Of a DNA stretch of 63,936 nt, positions 45,843 to 55,180 are shown piece after piece (positions within the stretch are counted from its first letter, which is position 1; every line of letters starts with the position of its first letter). Made by a program: the position numbers and the translations under genes. The stretch is taken from NCBI GenBank assembly GCA_030428705.1, contig JAUIDI010000012.1, positions 1 through 63,936 of the forward strand. Direction: 5' to 3'. This DNA is from Bacteroidia bacterium. Its GTDB lineage: Bacteria; Bacteroidota; Bacteroidia; Flavobacteriales; Flavobacteriaceae. The notes under the pieces were generated by a model. It did no database searches. It was not told the DNA's origin and worked only from the letters and a program-made list of their open reading frames with translations.

Positions 45843-47303
45843 ATGAGAAGAATTCTATTTTTCCTGTTTTTGATTTCACACGTTTACAACTATGGCCAGT
45901 TTCAAAAAATAAAATTGGAAGAGGCCATTAAAATAGCACAGAAAAAATCACCTGAATATGTCAGGGCAGTAAATACATACCGTTCGGGCTATTGGAGATA
46001 TAGAAACTATCAAGCCGACTTTTTACCACAGTTGAGTTTGAGTGCAACATTGCCGTCCTACACAAACTCTATCACCAAAATAACCAACGATGAAGGTCAG
46101 GATATTTTCGTAAACCAAAATCAATCGATTATTGATGCGCGTTTGAGGCTTGAACAAAAAGTGCCCTTTACAGGAGGGGCATTTTCCATTCTAAGCAGAC
46201 TTGATAGAGTTGACCGTTTTGGTGCTCAGGAGGCGACTAATTATTCCGTAGTGCCCTTTTCGATCAACTATTTTCAAAATTCACTGTTTTATAATCCCTA
46301 TAAATGGCAGCGTAAAATCGAACCCTTACGTTATGAGGAATCGAAGCGAAATATTATCGAAAATCTTGAAGATATCTCTTTAACCACCTGCAGGCTTTAT
46401 TTTGGATTGTTAAAGGCCCAGGTCTCTTTGGACATCGCAAAAAAAAATCTATCCAATCAAGACACCTTGCTACAGATTACAAAAGGACGGTTTAAAATTG
46501 GAAAGATTGCCGAAAATGAGCTGTTACAGATAGAATTAAGTCATTTAATATCGCAGAACAATGTTACCACAAATACTATTTTGTTAAAAAAGACTTCACA
46601 AGATCTGGCGCGCTATCTCGAGTTGGATACCGAATCAATCGAACTTGAGGTACCGGAAAAATTAGAAGATTTTGTTGTTAACTTGGACAGAGCCTTGACA
46701 GAGGCCCAAGACAATAGAAAATCGGTCATCGAATTCAGGCGTCGAAGGTTGGAAGCCGAACAGCGATTGGCAGAAGTAAAAGGGACCAATCGGCTGCAAG
46801 TAGATGTATATGCAAATTTCGGACTCAATAATCGCTCTGATGAATATGCTACGCTTTTTCAAGATTATGACCAACAACAAAATATTTCGCTTTCCGTTGG
46901 GCTACCAATTTTCGATTGGGGAGTGACCAAATCGAGACGGAAAATGGCGGAGGCCGATCTTGATCTCGTTAAAAACGATATCGAACAGGAAAAACAAGCT
47001 TTTGAGCAAGAGATATTCCTACATACTTTGAATTGGTCAAGCCAAAGAGACTTCTTGGCAACCTCAGAAACAGCCAAAGAAATTGCTCTCAAACGATACG
47101 AGATTACCAAAAAACGCTATGTACTTGGCAAGATTACCATTACCGACTTAAACATTGCCCAGTCCGAAAAGGATAAAGCCGTAGTCGATTACCTCGATTC
47201 ACTGGAGAAATTCTGGCTTGATTATTATACCCTTAGAAGATTAACGTTGTATGATTTCAAGGCGGACGAAAAAATTGAAATCGAAGATATAATTTTCGAT
47301 TAA
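45843..47303 (+). CDS. TolC-like outer-membrane efflux channel
   Basis: Outer-membrane efflux protein of 486 aa. I start at ATG 45843 because MRRILFFLFLISHVYNYGQ is a clean signal peptide; an in-frame start at 45777 would overlap the permease and precede it by 22 residues. Two repeats of long helices (about 160-240 and 360-440, as in FKIGKIAENELLQIELS and RYVLGKITITDLNIAQ) and beta strands match the TolC family. It closes the adaptor-permease-TolC operon and meets murA convergently 9 bp later. Confidence 0.88.
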   Translation: MRRILFFLFLISHVYNYGQFQKIKLEEAIKIAQKKSPEYVRAVNTYRSGYWRYRNYQADFLPQLSLSATLPSYTNSITKITNDEGQDIFVNQNQSIIDARLRLEQKVPFTGGAFSILSRLDRVDRFGAQEATNYSVVPFSINYFQNSLFYNPYKWQRKIEPLRYEESKRNIIENLEDISLTTCRLYFGLLKAQVSLDIAKKNLSNQDTLLQITKGRFKIGKIAENELLQIELSHLISQNNVTTNTILLKKTSQDLARYLELDTESIELEVPEKLEDFVVNLDRALTEAQDNRKSVIEFRRRRLEAEQRLAEVKGTNRLQVDVYANFGLNNRSDEYATLFQDYDQQQNISLSVGLPIFDWGVTKSRRKMAEADLDLVKNDIEQEKQAFEQEIFLHTLNWSSQRDFLATSETAKEIALKRYEITKKRYVLGKITITDLNIAQSEKDKAVVDYLDSLEKFWLDYYTLRRLTLYDFKADEKIEIEDIIFD

Positions 47304-47312
47304 TCTTTAATA

Positions 47313-48620
47313 CTACACCCTTGTAATCTTGGCGCCAATTGCGCGCAGGCGCGTATCAATATCTTCATAACCCCGATCGATCTGCTCGATGTTATGAATC
47401 GTCGAAGTTCCCTTAGCAGATAGGGCAGCAATCAATAACGAAACTCCTGCACGGATATCAGGCGAAACCATAGTGGTCGCCTTCAGCGTCGATTTGAAGT
47501 CGTGTCCGATTACAGTGGCACGGTGTGGATCACAAAGAATAATCTTTGCCCCCATATCGATTAATTTGTCGACAAAGAACAAACGGCTCTCGAACATTTT
47601 TTGATGGATTATCACCTCGCCTTTGGCTTGGGTCGACATTACCAAGATGATACTCAAGAGGTCCGGTGTCAGTCCGGGCCAAGGGGCATCTGCAATGGTA
47701 AGAATAGATCCGTCGATATAATTCTGTATTTCGTAACCGTTCTTATGTTCGGGTATATAGATGTCATCGCCCCTTCGTTCCAATTGAACACCGAGTTTCT
47801 TGAACGTTGTGGGAATGACACCCAAATCATCCCAACTGACATTTTTAATGGTCAGTTCACTTTTGGTCATCGCGGCAAGACCTACCCAACTTCCGATTTC
47901 GATCATATCGGGAAGCATCTTATGTTCGGTACCTCCCAGGCGATCTACTCCTTCTATGGTCAAAAGGTTAGATCCAATTCCAGAGATTTTGGCGCCCATT
48001 CGATTGAGCATCTTGCACAATTGCTGAAGATAAGGCTCACAGGCCGCGTTGTAAATTGTTGTTTCTCCCTCGGCTAGTACCGCGGCCATAACGATATTGG
48101 CCGTTCCGGTGACCGATGCCTCATCGAGCAACATATAGGCACCCTTTAACTTCTTGGCCTCGACACCGTAAAAATGTTCTTCTTTGTTATATCTGAATTT
48201 TGCCCCTAGTTTTATAAAACCCTCGAAATGCGTATCAAGTCTGCGACGGCCGATCTTATCGCCACCGGGTTTGGGTATGTACCCTTTTCCAAAGCGTGCC
48301 AAAAGCGGCCCCACCAACATAATGGACCCCCTTAGCCCTGCACCATCTTTTTTGAACTGGTCCGACTGCAGATAACCGAGGTTGATATCATCGGCCTTGA
48401 ATGTATAAGTACCCTTACCCTTTTTTTGGATCTTTACGCCCAGATCCTCTAAAAGGGAAATCAGTTTATTGACATCGACGATATCGGGAATGTTGCCCAA
48501 GGTTACTTTTTCCTCCGTTAAAAGTACGGCGCATAGAATTTGTAAGGCCTCATTCTTGGCTCCTTGCGGCGTAATTTCACCTGAAAGTTTGTGACCGCCT
48601 TCGATTTTGAATGTACCCAT
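47313..48620 (-). CDS. murA: UDP-GlcNAc 1-carboxyvinyltransferase with Asp at the fosfomycin site
   Basis: MurA, 435 aa, transfers enolpyruvate to UDP-GlcNAc in the first committed step of peptidoglycan synthesis in the cytoplasm. K22 and N23 (GAKNEA) and the PHRATVIG segment near 372 match the family's active site. The loop that carries the catalytic Cys in E. coli (PGGC) here reads PGGDKIGRR, with Asp at residue 121. Asp in this position makes MurA insensitive to fosfomycin in other bacteria. It is followed upstream in the same operon by the DUF4290 gene (15 bp gap). Confidence 0.95.
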   Translation of the reverse strand: MGTFKIEGGHKLSGEITPQGAKNEALQILCAVLLTEEKVTLGNIPDIVDVNKLISLLEDLGVKIQKKGKGTYTFKADDINLGYLQSDQFKKDGAGLRGSIMLVGPLLARFGKGYIPKPGGDKIGRRRLDTHFEGFIKLGAKFRYNKEEHFYGVEAKKLKGAYMLLDEASVTGTANIVMAAVLAEGETTIYNAACEPYLQQLCKMLNRMGAKISGIGSNLLTIEGVDRLGGTEHKMLPDMIEIGSWVGLAAMTKSELTIKNVSWDDLGVIPTTFKKLGVQLERRGDDIYIPEHKNGYEIQNYIDGSILTIADAPWPGLTPDLLSIILVMSTQAKGEVIIHQKMFESRLFFVDKLIDMGAKIILCDPHRATVIGHDFKSTLKATTMVSPDIRAGVSLLIAALSAKGTSTIHNIEQIDRGYEDIDTRLRAIGAKITRV

Positions 48621-48635
48621 GTAGGATGGAGGATA

Positions 48636-49283
48636 TTAGTACCGCTTCTTACCGCGATTATTGTTTCTTTGATTTTTCTTACCGCTATTCGATCTTTGGT
48701 TCTTGGCGACGCGATTTTTTAGAAATTGACCGCTTTCGGTAAGATTCTCGCCAGTAAGGTCTATCTGACCTTGGCTCAGTTCAAGAAGGTGTTTGAAAAT
48801 AACATTGTCATCGACGGTATCCTTGTTCCAGTTAAGGTAGCATTTCTTCATGTGGTTGGCGATCGCATATTCCAATCCGTCGCGCATATCACCCTTTTCC
48901 CACTTTACGGCAACATCGATCATACGTTTGATATTATTACCGTAAAAACGGTATTTTGGATGGTTCTGCGGATATTCCAAAGGTTCGGGCCTTTGCATCA
49001 AAACCTCCTTTGAAGTAATCGGAAAGGGAGAATCTACATCCAATTTGAAATCCGACATTATAAAAAGTTGGTCCCATAGCTTGTGCTGAAAATCGGGTAC
49101 GTCCCGCAAATGGGGCTGTAGATTTCCCATCACATCGACTATGGCTTTGGCGACTTTGTTGCGCTCATCCCTATCGGCGATCGAAACGGCGTGGTCCACC
49201 ATTTTCTGAAAGTGCCGTCCATACTCTGGAATAATAAGGTGTGGACGCTCCGTATTGTACTCTAAATTTTCTACTAAATTCAA
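48636..49283 (-). CDS. DUF4290 domain protein
   Basis: Cytosolic protein of 215 aa, DUF4290, restricted to Bacteroidetes. Helical core (residues 1-165: LIIPEYGRHFQKMVDHAV, GDMRDGLEYAIANHMKK) and a basic, low-complexity tail (NQRSNSGKKNQRNNNRGKK) that could bind nucleic acid. It is co-transcribed with murA downstream, a linkage I recall as conserved in the group. Function is unknown. Confidence 0.85.
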   Translation of the reverse strand: MNLVENLEYNTERPHLIIPEYGRHFQKMVDHAVSIADRDERNKVAKAIVDVMGNLQPHLRDVPDFQHKLWDQLFIMSDFKLDVDSPFPITSKEVLMQRPEPLEYPQNHPKYRFYGNNIKRMIDVAVKWEKGDMRDGLEYAIANHMKKCYLNWNKDTVDDNVIFKHLLELSQGQIDLTGENLTESGQFLKNRVAKNQRSNSGKKNQRNNNRGKKRY

Positions 49284-49367
49284 ATTGAAAGGTTTTATGT
49301 AATATTAATCGGGAAGTGTACCTCTATAACGGTGGCAAATTAACAAAATTATATGTCAATTACCAGT

Positions 49368-49655
49368 TTATAGGGATATTACTCCCTCTATCATACCGAC
49401 TTCCTTATATTTTGCGATTACAGCATCGGCATTTTTAAGGTTCACCGTTATCGAAATGCTGGTATATTTTCCTTTTTTGGATTGCTTCGATTCAATCACC
49501 GCGCCAGTGTTATCAAAAATAGTATGGATTTCCGCTATTTTTTCCCCATCCGTCGGTACGATGAACTTATATAGATAATTCGAAGGCCATTTGGTACTTT
49601 CCTCTAACTGTTCTTTCAGTCTTGTGTAGAATTCTTCGGTATTTTCTTGGGCCAT
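49368..49655 (-). CDS. DUF493 family protein
   Basis: Small cytosolic protein of 95 aa with the DUF493 (YbeD-like) ferredoxin-like fold: FYTRLKEQLEES at the start, YLYKFIVP and SISITVNLKNADAVIAKYKEV at the end. The family is linked in other bacteria with lipoylation or regulatory roles, but the function is not established. It is divergent from the AAA ATPase gene. Confidence 0.85.
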   Translation of the reverse strand: MAQENTEEFYTRLKEQLEESTKWPSNYLYKFIVPTDGEKIAEIHTIFDNTGAVIESKQSKKGKYTSISITVNLKNADAVIAKYKEVGMIEGVISL

Positions 49656-49693
49656 GTATCAAATTTATGACAAATATAGGGCTTCGCACCGGT

Positions 49694-49723
49694 TTTATAA
49701 TCCTTGCCTATTGATTACTTTTG
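49694..49723 (+). promoter_or_regulatory. Predicted promoter of the AAA ATPase-recQ-fmt genes
   Basis: TACTTTTG (49716-49723) matches TAnnTTTG exactly; TTT lies 19 bp upstream in place of TTG. The start codon is at 49746. Confidence 0.5.
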
Positions 49724-49745
49724 CTGGGGAAACGATTTCATTTGA

Positions 49746-50300
49746 ATGCAAAAAAGAATTGTCATTACCGGTGGTCCGAGTACGGGAAAGACCTCCTTGA
49801 TCGAGGAAATGCAAAATGCCGGTTATTTTTGCTATCCCGAGGTCATTCGCCAAATGACCCATAAAGCAAAAAACAAGGGAGAATTGACAAATTATGGTAC
49901 AAATCCGATTGCTTCCGTGGCAAATCCGTTGGATTTCAACACGAAAATACTTTCGGCGAGACTAAACCATTTTGAAGAAGCGCTTAACCAAAGCGAGGCC
50001 ATGGTTTTTTTTGATAGAGGCATGCCCGATGTTCTCGCCTACATGGATCATTACGATCAGCCTACCCCTGATGATTTCTCATCGATTGTCAAGAAAAACC
50101 GTTATGACCAGGTTTTTTTATTGCCCATGTGGCAGGATATTTTCGTAAAGGATGGGGAACGCTTCGAAAGCTATGAAGATGCCTTAAAAATAAGTGAATG
50201 TTTGCTCAACACCTATCGCGACTTCGACTACGATGTGATCGAGGTACCTAAGTCGAGTGTCGCCGAACGTATCGAGTTTATTCTTCAAAATATCAAGTAG
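49746..50300 (+). CDS. AAA-28 type ATPase/kinase
   Basis: P-loop NTPase of 184 aa, AAA_28 type, related to nucleotide and NadR-like kinases. Walker A is GGPSTGKTS (residues 8-16) and MVFFDRGMPDVLAYMDHY holds the downstream Asp/Arg lid-type segment. The substrate is unknown. The recQ gene starts immediately at the next base after its stop. Confidence 0.85.
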   Translation: MQKRIVITGGPSTGKTSLIEEMQNAGYFCYPEVIRQMTHKAKNKGELTNYGTNPIASVANPLDFNTKILSARLNHFEEALNQSEAMVFFDRGMPDVLAYMDHYDQPTPDDFSSIVKKNRYDQVFLLPMWQDIFVKDGERFESYEDALKISECLLNTYRDFDYDVIEVPKSSVAERIEFILQNIK

Positions 50301-52211
50301 GTGACAACGATCAAAAATCCGAAAGAAATATTAAGCCACTATTGGGGGTATGCCAATTTTCGGGGATCCCAAGAAAAAATCATCCGAGCAATACTCGATG
50401 GAAAGGATGTCTTGGGACTCATGCCGACCGGTGGTGGAAAATCGCTTTGTTACCAAGTGCCGTCAATGGCACAAGAGGGAATATGTATCGTAATCTCTCC
50501 TTTGGTGGCATTGATTCAAAATCAGGTCGATGCCCTTAAAAAGAAAGGTATCAAGGCAATCGCATTGACCGGGGGAATTCCTTTTGATGAAGTGGACAAA
50601 CTATTGGACAACTGCCTTTATGGCAATTACAAATTTCTCTATCTATCACCGGAAAGATTACAACAAGAGTTGGTCCAAACCCGTATCGAACAGATGAGCG
50701 TCAACCTGATCGCGATCGACGAGGCACATTGTATATCGCATTGGGGCCATGATTTCAGACCGGCCTACCTCGATTGTGCCAAGCTCAGGGGATTATTGCC
50801 CGAAACGCCGATGATCGCGCTTACGGCCACCGCTACTGCCCAAGTTGCAGCGGACATTTGCGATAATCTGAAATTCATCGACCCACTTATAGTAAAAGAT
50901 TCGTTCGAACGGACCAACATTGCTTTCAAGGTCCTTCAAAAAGAAGATAAACTTTATCAGCTCAAACAGCTTTGTTCAGAGCTGGAAAAAAGTGCCATTG
51001 TTTATGTGCAAACGCGAAGAATGGCCCAAGAACTATCCCTGTTTTTGAACAGGAGTGGTTGTTCAGCAGCTTATTTCCATGGTGGTAATACGCAAATCGA
51101 AAAGAAAGAACGTCTTAAACTCTGGCTTGAAAACAAGGTGCAAACCATGGTGGCCACGAACGCATTTGGTATGGGCATCGATAAATCGGATGTCGGACTT
51201 GTCGTACACTATCAAATACCCAATTGCATCGAAAACTACTTCCAGGAAGCAGGAAGGGCGGGAAGGGATGGATTACCTGCACAAGCCATTATATTGACCA
51301 ACCAAAGCGACATCGAGCTTGCAAGAAATCAATTTCTGAAAACCCAGCCCGACACGGAATTTCTCAAATTGACCTACAAGAAGCTAAACAACTATTTTCA
51401 AATCGCATATAACGAAGGAGTAAACGAAACGTTTCAACTCAACTTCAATGAATTCTGCGCGGTATATGGCCTTAATCCGATATTGGCTTACAATGCGTTG
51501 AAAATTTTAGATCAGCATTCGGTCATTGCGCTTTCAGAATCTTTTTCGAAAAAGACAAGTGTCCGTTTTTTGGCCGATAAAGACCAAATCTTCAGTTATT
51601 TGGAATCCAATCATGAAAAAGCGATGATTGCACAGGCCCTATTACGGACGTACGGAGGTATTTTTGATCATGACACGAAAATCAATACCGTGTTGGTCGC
51701 AAAAAAAGTCGGGGTTCAAGAAGCTCAGGTAATAAATGCCCTTGAAGGATTACATAAAGACGAAATAATAGATCTAAAGGCTAAACATAGCGACATTGAA
51801 TTGACTTTTTTAGTTCCCAGGGAAGATGACCGTACCATCAATACCTTTGCCGCCAAGGTCAAGGAACGTCATCGAATCAAAATCGATAATTTGGAGCGTA
51901 TGCTTTCTTATGTGCATAATGACCAAATATGCAGAAGCCTTCAAATTTTGAGGTATTTTGGCGAGAAGTCCAAAAAGGAATGTGGTGTTTGCGATGCTTG
52001 CCAAACACGAGAAATTGCGGATGAAAGGTCGTTCCACACTGTGCAGCAAAAGATCTTGAACTTTTTAAATGAAAACGCACTGTCATCAAGGGAATTGAAC
52101 ACATTGATCTCGGAAGATGAAAAGATTGTGCTTACAATTTTAAGACAACTCCTAGAAGATGGGGAAATCACTATAAACACTAAAAACCAATATTGCATTG
52201 ACCGTGAATAA
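50301..52211 (+). CDS. recQ: RecQ family ATP-dependent DNA helicase
   Basis: DNA helicase of 636 aa with a GTG start directly after the preceding stop. Motif I is MPTGGGKSLCYQ, motif II is IDEAHCISHWGHDFRPAY, the later motifs include ATNAFGMGIDKSDV and QEAGRAGRDG, and the RecQ-specific zinc-binding region ends in ECGVCDAC. A winged-helix region follows and the HRDC is short or divergent. It unwinds DNA during recombination repair. fmt overlaps its 3' end. Confidence 0.93.
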   Translation: MTTIKNPKEILSHYWGYANFRGSQEKIIRAILDGKDVLGLMPTGGGKSLCYQVPSMAQEGICIVISPLVALIQNQVDALKKKGIKAIALTGGIPFDEVDKLLDNCLYGNYKFLYLSPERLQQELVQTRIEQMSVNLIAIDEAHCISHWGHDFRPAYLDCAKLRGLLPETPMIALTATATAQVAADICDNLKFIDPLIVKDSFERTNIAFKVLQKEDKLYQLKQLCSELEKSAIVYVQTRRMAQELSLFLNRSGCSAAYFHGGNTQIEKKERLKLWLENKVQTMVATNAFGMGIDKSDVGLVVHYQIPNCIENYFQEAGRAGRDGLPAQAIILTNQSDIELARNQFLKTQPDTEFLKLTYKKLNNYFQIAYNEGVNETFQLNFNEFCAVYGLNPILAYNALKILDQHSVIALSESFSKKTSVRFLADKDQIFSYLESNHEKAMIAQALLRTYGGIFDHDTKINTVLVAKKVGVQEAQVINALEGLHKDEIIDLKAKHSDIELTFLVPREDDRTINTFAAKVKERHRIKIDNLERMLSYVHNDQICRSLQILRYFGEKSKKECGVCDACQTREIADERSFHTVQQKILNFLNENALSSRELNTLISEDEKIVLTILRQLLEDGEITINTKNQYCIDRE

Positions 52212-53154
52212 AAAATTGCGAATAGTTTTTATGGGAACTCCGGAGTTCGCAGTGACCACTTTGGCCAAGCTATGCGAAAACGAATACGAAGTTGTCGGGG
52301 TAATTACTGCTCCGGACCGGCCTGCCGGTCGTGGCAGAAAATTGCAAGAGTCGGCGGTAAAAACGTTCGCGAAAGAGAAAGGACTCAAAATTCTACAACC
52401 GACCAACCTCAAGAACGAACAGTTTTTGGAAGAATTAAGGTCGTTGCGGGCAAACCTCCAAATCGTCGTCGCCTTTCGAATGTTGCCGAAAACTGTCTGG
52501 TCGATGCCCGAATACGGCACTTTTAACCTTCATGCCTCATTGCTTCCCGATTATCGGGGCGCCGCACCCATCAATTGGGCCATAATCAACGGGGAAACCA
52601 AAACAGGGGCAACTACATTCTTTATCGACGACAAAATCGATACGGGCGAAATCATCCTGCAAGAAGAATGTGAAATTACCGATGATGATACCGCGGGCAC
52701 CCTACATGATAGGTTAATGGCCTTGGGGGCCGAATTGGTAATCAAGACCGTCAAGGCAATCGAACATGGAGATGTCAAGGCGAAAAAACAAATGCCCAAG
52801 GGCAAATTAAAACAAGCGCATAAAATTCATAGGGACACTTGCGAAATCGATTGGAACAGTTCGTTGAACGACATTCATAACCATGTTAGAGGACTTAGCC
52901 CCTACCCTACGGCCTGGACCACACTCGTGGACGGGGACAACCGATCGTTTTTGAAAATATACAAAACCGTTAAAAGGAAAGAAGTTCACAACCATAAGAT
53001 AGGCAATGTTATCGCCACAAAAAAGAAACTAATGGTCGCCGTTCGAAATGGCTTTATCGAACTACTTGAAATACAGTTGCCGGGCAAGCGAAGAATGAAG
53101 ACCCATGAAGTATTGAACGGTCTTGAATTGTCAAAATCGGCACATATGTCGTGA
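52204..53154 (+). CDS. fmt: Methionyl-tRNA formyltransferase
   Basis: Enzyme of 316 aa that formylates initiator Met-tRNA with 10-formyl-THF. FMGTPEFAV opens the formyltransferase domain, HASLLPDYRGAAPINWAI carries the catalytic Asn/His region, and a C-terminal OB-like domain binds tRNA. I use the GTG at 52204, which overlaps recQ by 8 bp; a TTG at 52198 is an alternative. Located in the recQ-fmt-HU gene order that is common in Flavobacteria. Confidence 0.92.
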   Translation: MNKKLRIVFMGTPEFAVTTLAKLCENEYEVVGVITAPDRPAGRGRKLQESAVKTFAKEKGLKILQPTNLKNEQFLEELRSLRANLQIVVAFRMLPKTVWSMPEYGTFNLHASLLPDYRGAAPINWAIINGETKTGATTFFIDDKIDTGEIILQEECEITDDDTAGTLHDRLMALGAELVIKTVKAIEHGDVKAKKQMPKGKLKQAHKIHRDTCEIDWNSSLNDIHNHVRGLSPYPTAWTTLVDGDNRSFLKIYKTVKRKEVHNHKIGNVIATKKKLMVAVRNGFIELLEIQLPGKRRMKTHEVLNGLELSKSAHMS

Positions 53155-53255
53155 AGTCCCGCTATCATTGGGCTGCGAGAAACGTAAAAAAAGCCCTACT
53201 TTATCAACAAACGCTCCGAGTTATTAACAAAATAGGCGATTTCCCCCTATTTTAC

Positions 53256-53285
53256 TTGCGTTCACTACAAATACCTATAAATTTG
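53256..53285 (+). promoter_or_regulatory. Promoter of the HU gene (full Bacteroidetes consensus)
   Basis: TTG (53256-53258), exactly 19 bp, TAAATTTG (53278-53285): a full match to TTG-N19-TAnnTTTG. The HU start is at 53331. Confidence 0.85.
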
Positions 53286-53330
53286 TTTCACGTTTAAAAT
53301 TATTTTAACAACAATTAATTTAATCACATT

Positions 53331-53603
53331 ATGAACAAAACAGAATTAATCGATGCAATGGCAGCTGACGCTGGTATCACAAAGGCAGCGGCAAAAAAGT
53401 CATTGGAATCTTTCTTAGGTAATGTTGAGGGTGCCCTTAAAAAAGGGAACCGTGTTTCTTTGGTAGGTTTTGGATCTTGGTCGGTTTCTAGAAGAAATGC
53501 AAGGGAAGGAAGAAATCCTTCAACTGGCAAGACTATCCAGATTAAAGCTAAAAATGTAGTAAAGTTCAAAGCAGGAGCCGATTTGGGCAAAGCAGTAAAC
53601 TAA
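53331..53603 (+). CDS. hup: HU-type nucleoid DNA-binding protein
   Basis: HU/IHF family histone-like protein of 90 aa. It begins MNKTELIDAMAADAG, has the hydrophobic dimer core, the flexible beta-arm with RNPSTGKTIQIKA, and the C-terminal helix. It dimerises, bends DNA and organises the nucleoid. It has its own strong promoter and terminator, so it is expressed alone. Confidence 0.95.
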   Translation: MNKTELIDAMAADAGITKAAAKKSLESFLGNVEGALKKGNRVSLVGFGSWSVSRRNAREGRNPSTGKTIQIKAKNVVKFKAGADLGKAVN

Positions 53604-53625
53604 GCTACATCTGTTACAATACATG

Positions 53626-53658
53626 AAAAGCATCACGCAAAAACGTGGTGCTTTTTTT
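53626..53658 (+). terminator. Terminator after the HU gene
   Basis: Inverted repeat AAAGCATCACG / CGTGGTGCTTT with one wobble pair, 6-nt loop and a T-run. Confidence 0.9.
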
Positions 53659-53671
53659 GTTGGACAAGTTT

Positions 53672-53701
53672 TTGCTTATTATAAGAATTATCTTATTTTA
53701 G
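53672..53701 (+). promoter_or_regulatory. Predicted promoter of yqgE
   Basis: TTG (53672-53674), exactly 19 bp, TATTTTAG (53694-53701), a 7/8 match to TAnnTTTG. The start codon is at 53719. Confidence 0.6.
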
Positions 53702-53718
53702 TTTTATAACACGCCATT

Positions 53719-54279
53719 ATGGTCGGTCTTAAACCACAAAAAGGGAAATTGCTGATCGCCGAACCCGCTCTTACGGGAGACGTTTCCTTTAACAGGTCGG
53801 TAGTTCTTTTGGCGGAGCATAACGAAGAGGGCTCCGTTGGGTTTATCTTGAACAAACCCTTGGAGTATAACATAACCGATCTCGTTACCGAGATTATCGT
53901 ACCTCTACAGGTATACAATGGTGGACCCGTGGAACAAGACAATCTTTACTTCATCCATAAAGTGCCCCATCTTATAGAAGATAGTGTCGAAATATCCGAT
54001 GGTATTTACTGGGGGGGCGATTTTGAGACAACGGTAGAATTAATCAACAAAAAAATCATCTCGGAAGAAGATATTCGTTTCTTTCTTGGTTATTCGGGAT
54101 GGGCAAGTCTACAATTGGATGCCGAACTATCGTCCAAATCATGGGTGGTAGTCAAAAATGAGTACGAGAGTGCGATCATTCAAAAGTCTTCCGCGGCATT
54201 TTGGAAGGAAAAAATGGTAGAACTGGGCGGTAATTACCTGCTTTGGTCCAACGCGCCCGAAAATCCCAGTCTCAATTAG
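53719..54279 (+). CDS. yqgE: YqgE/AlgH family protein
   Basis: DUF179-type protein of 186 aa, widely conserved in bacteria with unclear function. Family landmarks are GKLLIAEPAL at the start, SVGFILNKPL near 40 and the FFLGYSGWASLQLDAEL motif near 120. It is convergent with the aminotransferase gene, the two coding ends overlapping by 8 bp. Confidence 0.9.
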   Translation: MVGLKPQKGKLLIAEPALTGDVSFNRSVVLLAEHNEEGSVGFILNKPLEYNITDLVTEIIVPLQVYNGGPVEQDNLYFIHKVPHLIEDSVEISDGIYWGGDFETTVELINKKIISEEDIRFFLGYSGWASLQLDAELSSKSWVVVKNEYESAIIQKSSAAFWKEKMVELGGNYLLWSNAPENPSLN

Positions 54280-55120
54280 GCAGTTCCAATCTTGCCGCCG
54301 TATTCAATCTACCGATCAATTTTTTGGCGATTGCAGTGTCGAATTCCTTTTTACGGTATTTACGAATCGGACGAATACCGATTATGGCATTGGTAATGAA
54401 GAGTTCATCGGCTTTCTGAAGGTCGAACGGCGAAATTGACGCTTCCTTTAGGGTATATTCTTCATGCCGCTGTATTATATGCATCAACTTTTTACGAAGT
54501 ATTCCATTGAGACAGCCATCATTTATAGGAGGGGTCGTTATGGTTTTACCCTGGACCATGAACAGATTGCCATTCAATGCCTCCACCACTTGTTTTGAAC
54601 TGTTTAAAAGCAAGCAATTTTGATATCCGTTTTCTTCCGCAAAAATACTGCCTACAATATTGATCATCCTATTGTTGGTCTTAAGCGTGCTCAACAGATC
54701 GGCATTGACATAGAAATCCTTAAAAAGTTCGACCTCATACTTACTATCGTCCAAAACAAAAAAGGAAGACTCGAGATGTTCGGTCTCTATTATATAGGAT
54801 ACTTCCCTTGTTTCTGGGCGATATAGCCCCCCGTTTTTACGAAAAATCGAAAGTCGTACCCGTGCATTGTCCAAATTGTCAGCTGCAACGGTTTTCAAAA
54901 TCTCGGTTTCCAAATGCTCCATGGTAAAATCCATGGGAATTTCCATTCTAAGAATACGCATCGAGGCCATGAGCCTGAGATAATGGTCTTCCCAAAAAAT
55001 TATCTTGTTTTGAATTACGCGGATCGATTCAAAAAGAGCATCGCCATAGCGCAATCCCCTATTTTCGTGATTCAAAAATTTGGTGTCCGCAAGGTGGAGT
55101 TCACCATTATAGTTAACCAT
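54272..55120 (-). CDS. Class IV PLP aminotransferase (PabC/BCAT-like)
   Basis: Fold-type IV PLP enzyme of 282 aa. Features are NRGLRYGDALFESIRV (residues about 20-35), a NRMINIVGSIFAEENGYQ segment and the ALNGNLFMVQG/PINDGCLNGILR phosphate-binding loop. It is either an aminodeoxychorismate lyase (PabC, folate) or a branched-chain aminotransferase relative. A reading from 55156 is rejected: its first codons lie in a terminator hairpin. ATG 55120 or 55126 is the likely start. Confidence 0.85.
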   Translation of the reverse strand: MVNYNGELHLADTKFLNHENRGLRYGDALFESIRVIQNKIIFWEDHYLRLMASMRILRMEIPMDFTMEHLETEILKTVAADNLDNARVRLSIFRKNGGLYRPETREVSYIIETEHLESSFFVLDDSKYEVELFKDFYVNADLLSTLKTNNRMINIVGSIFAEENGYQNCLLLNSSKQVVEALNGNLFMVQGKTITTPPINDGCLNGILRKKLMHIIQRHEEYTLKEASISPFDLQKADELFITNAIIGIRPIRKYRKKEFDTAIAKKLIGRLNTAARLELPN

Positions 55121-55126
55121 ACGCAT

Positions 55127-55152
55127 AAAAAACCCTGACAGTTCTATCAGGG
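55127..55152 (-). terminator. Terminator of the START-like gene
   Basis: On the minus strand CCCTGA, an 8-nt loop, TCAGGG and a run of six T; it lies immediately before the class IV aminotransferase start. Confidence 0.8.
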
Positions 55153-55180
55153 CCAAAGATACTTATTATCGTAGAAAGGG

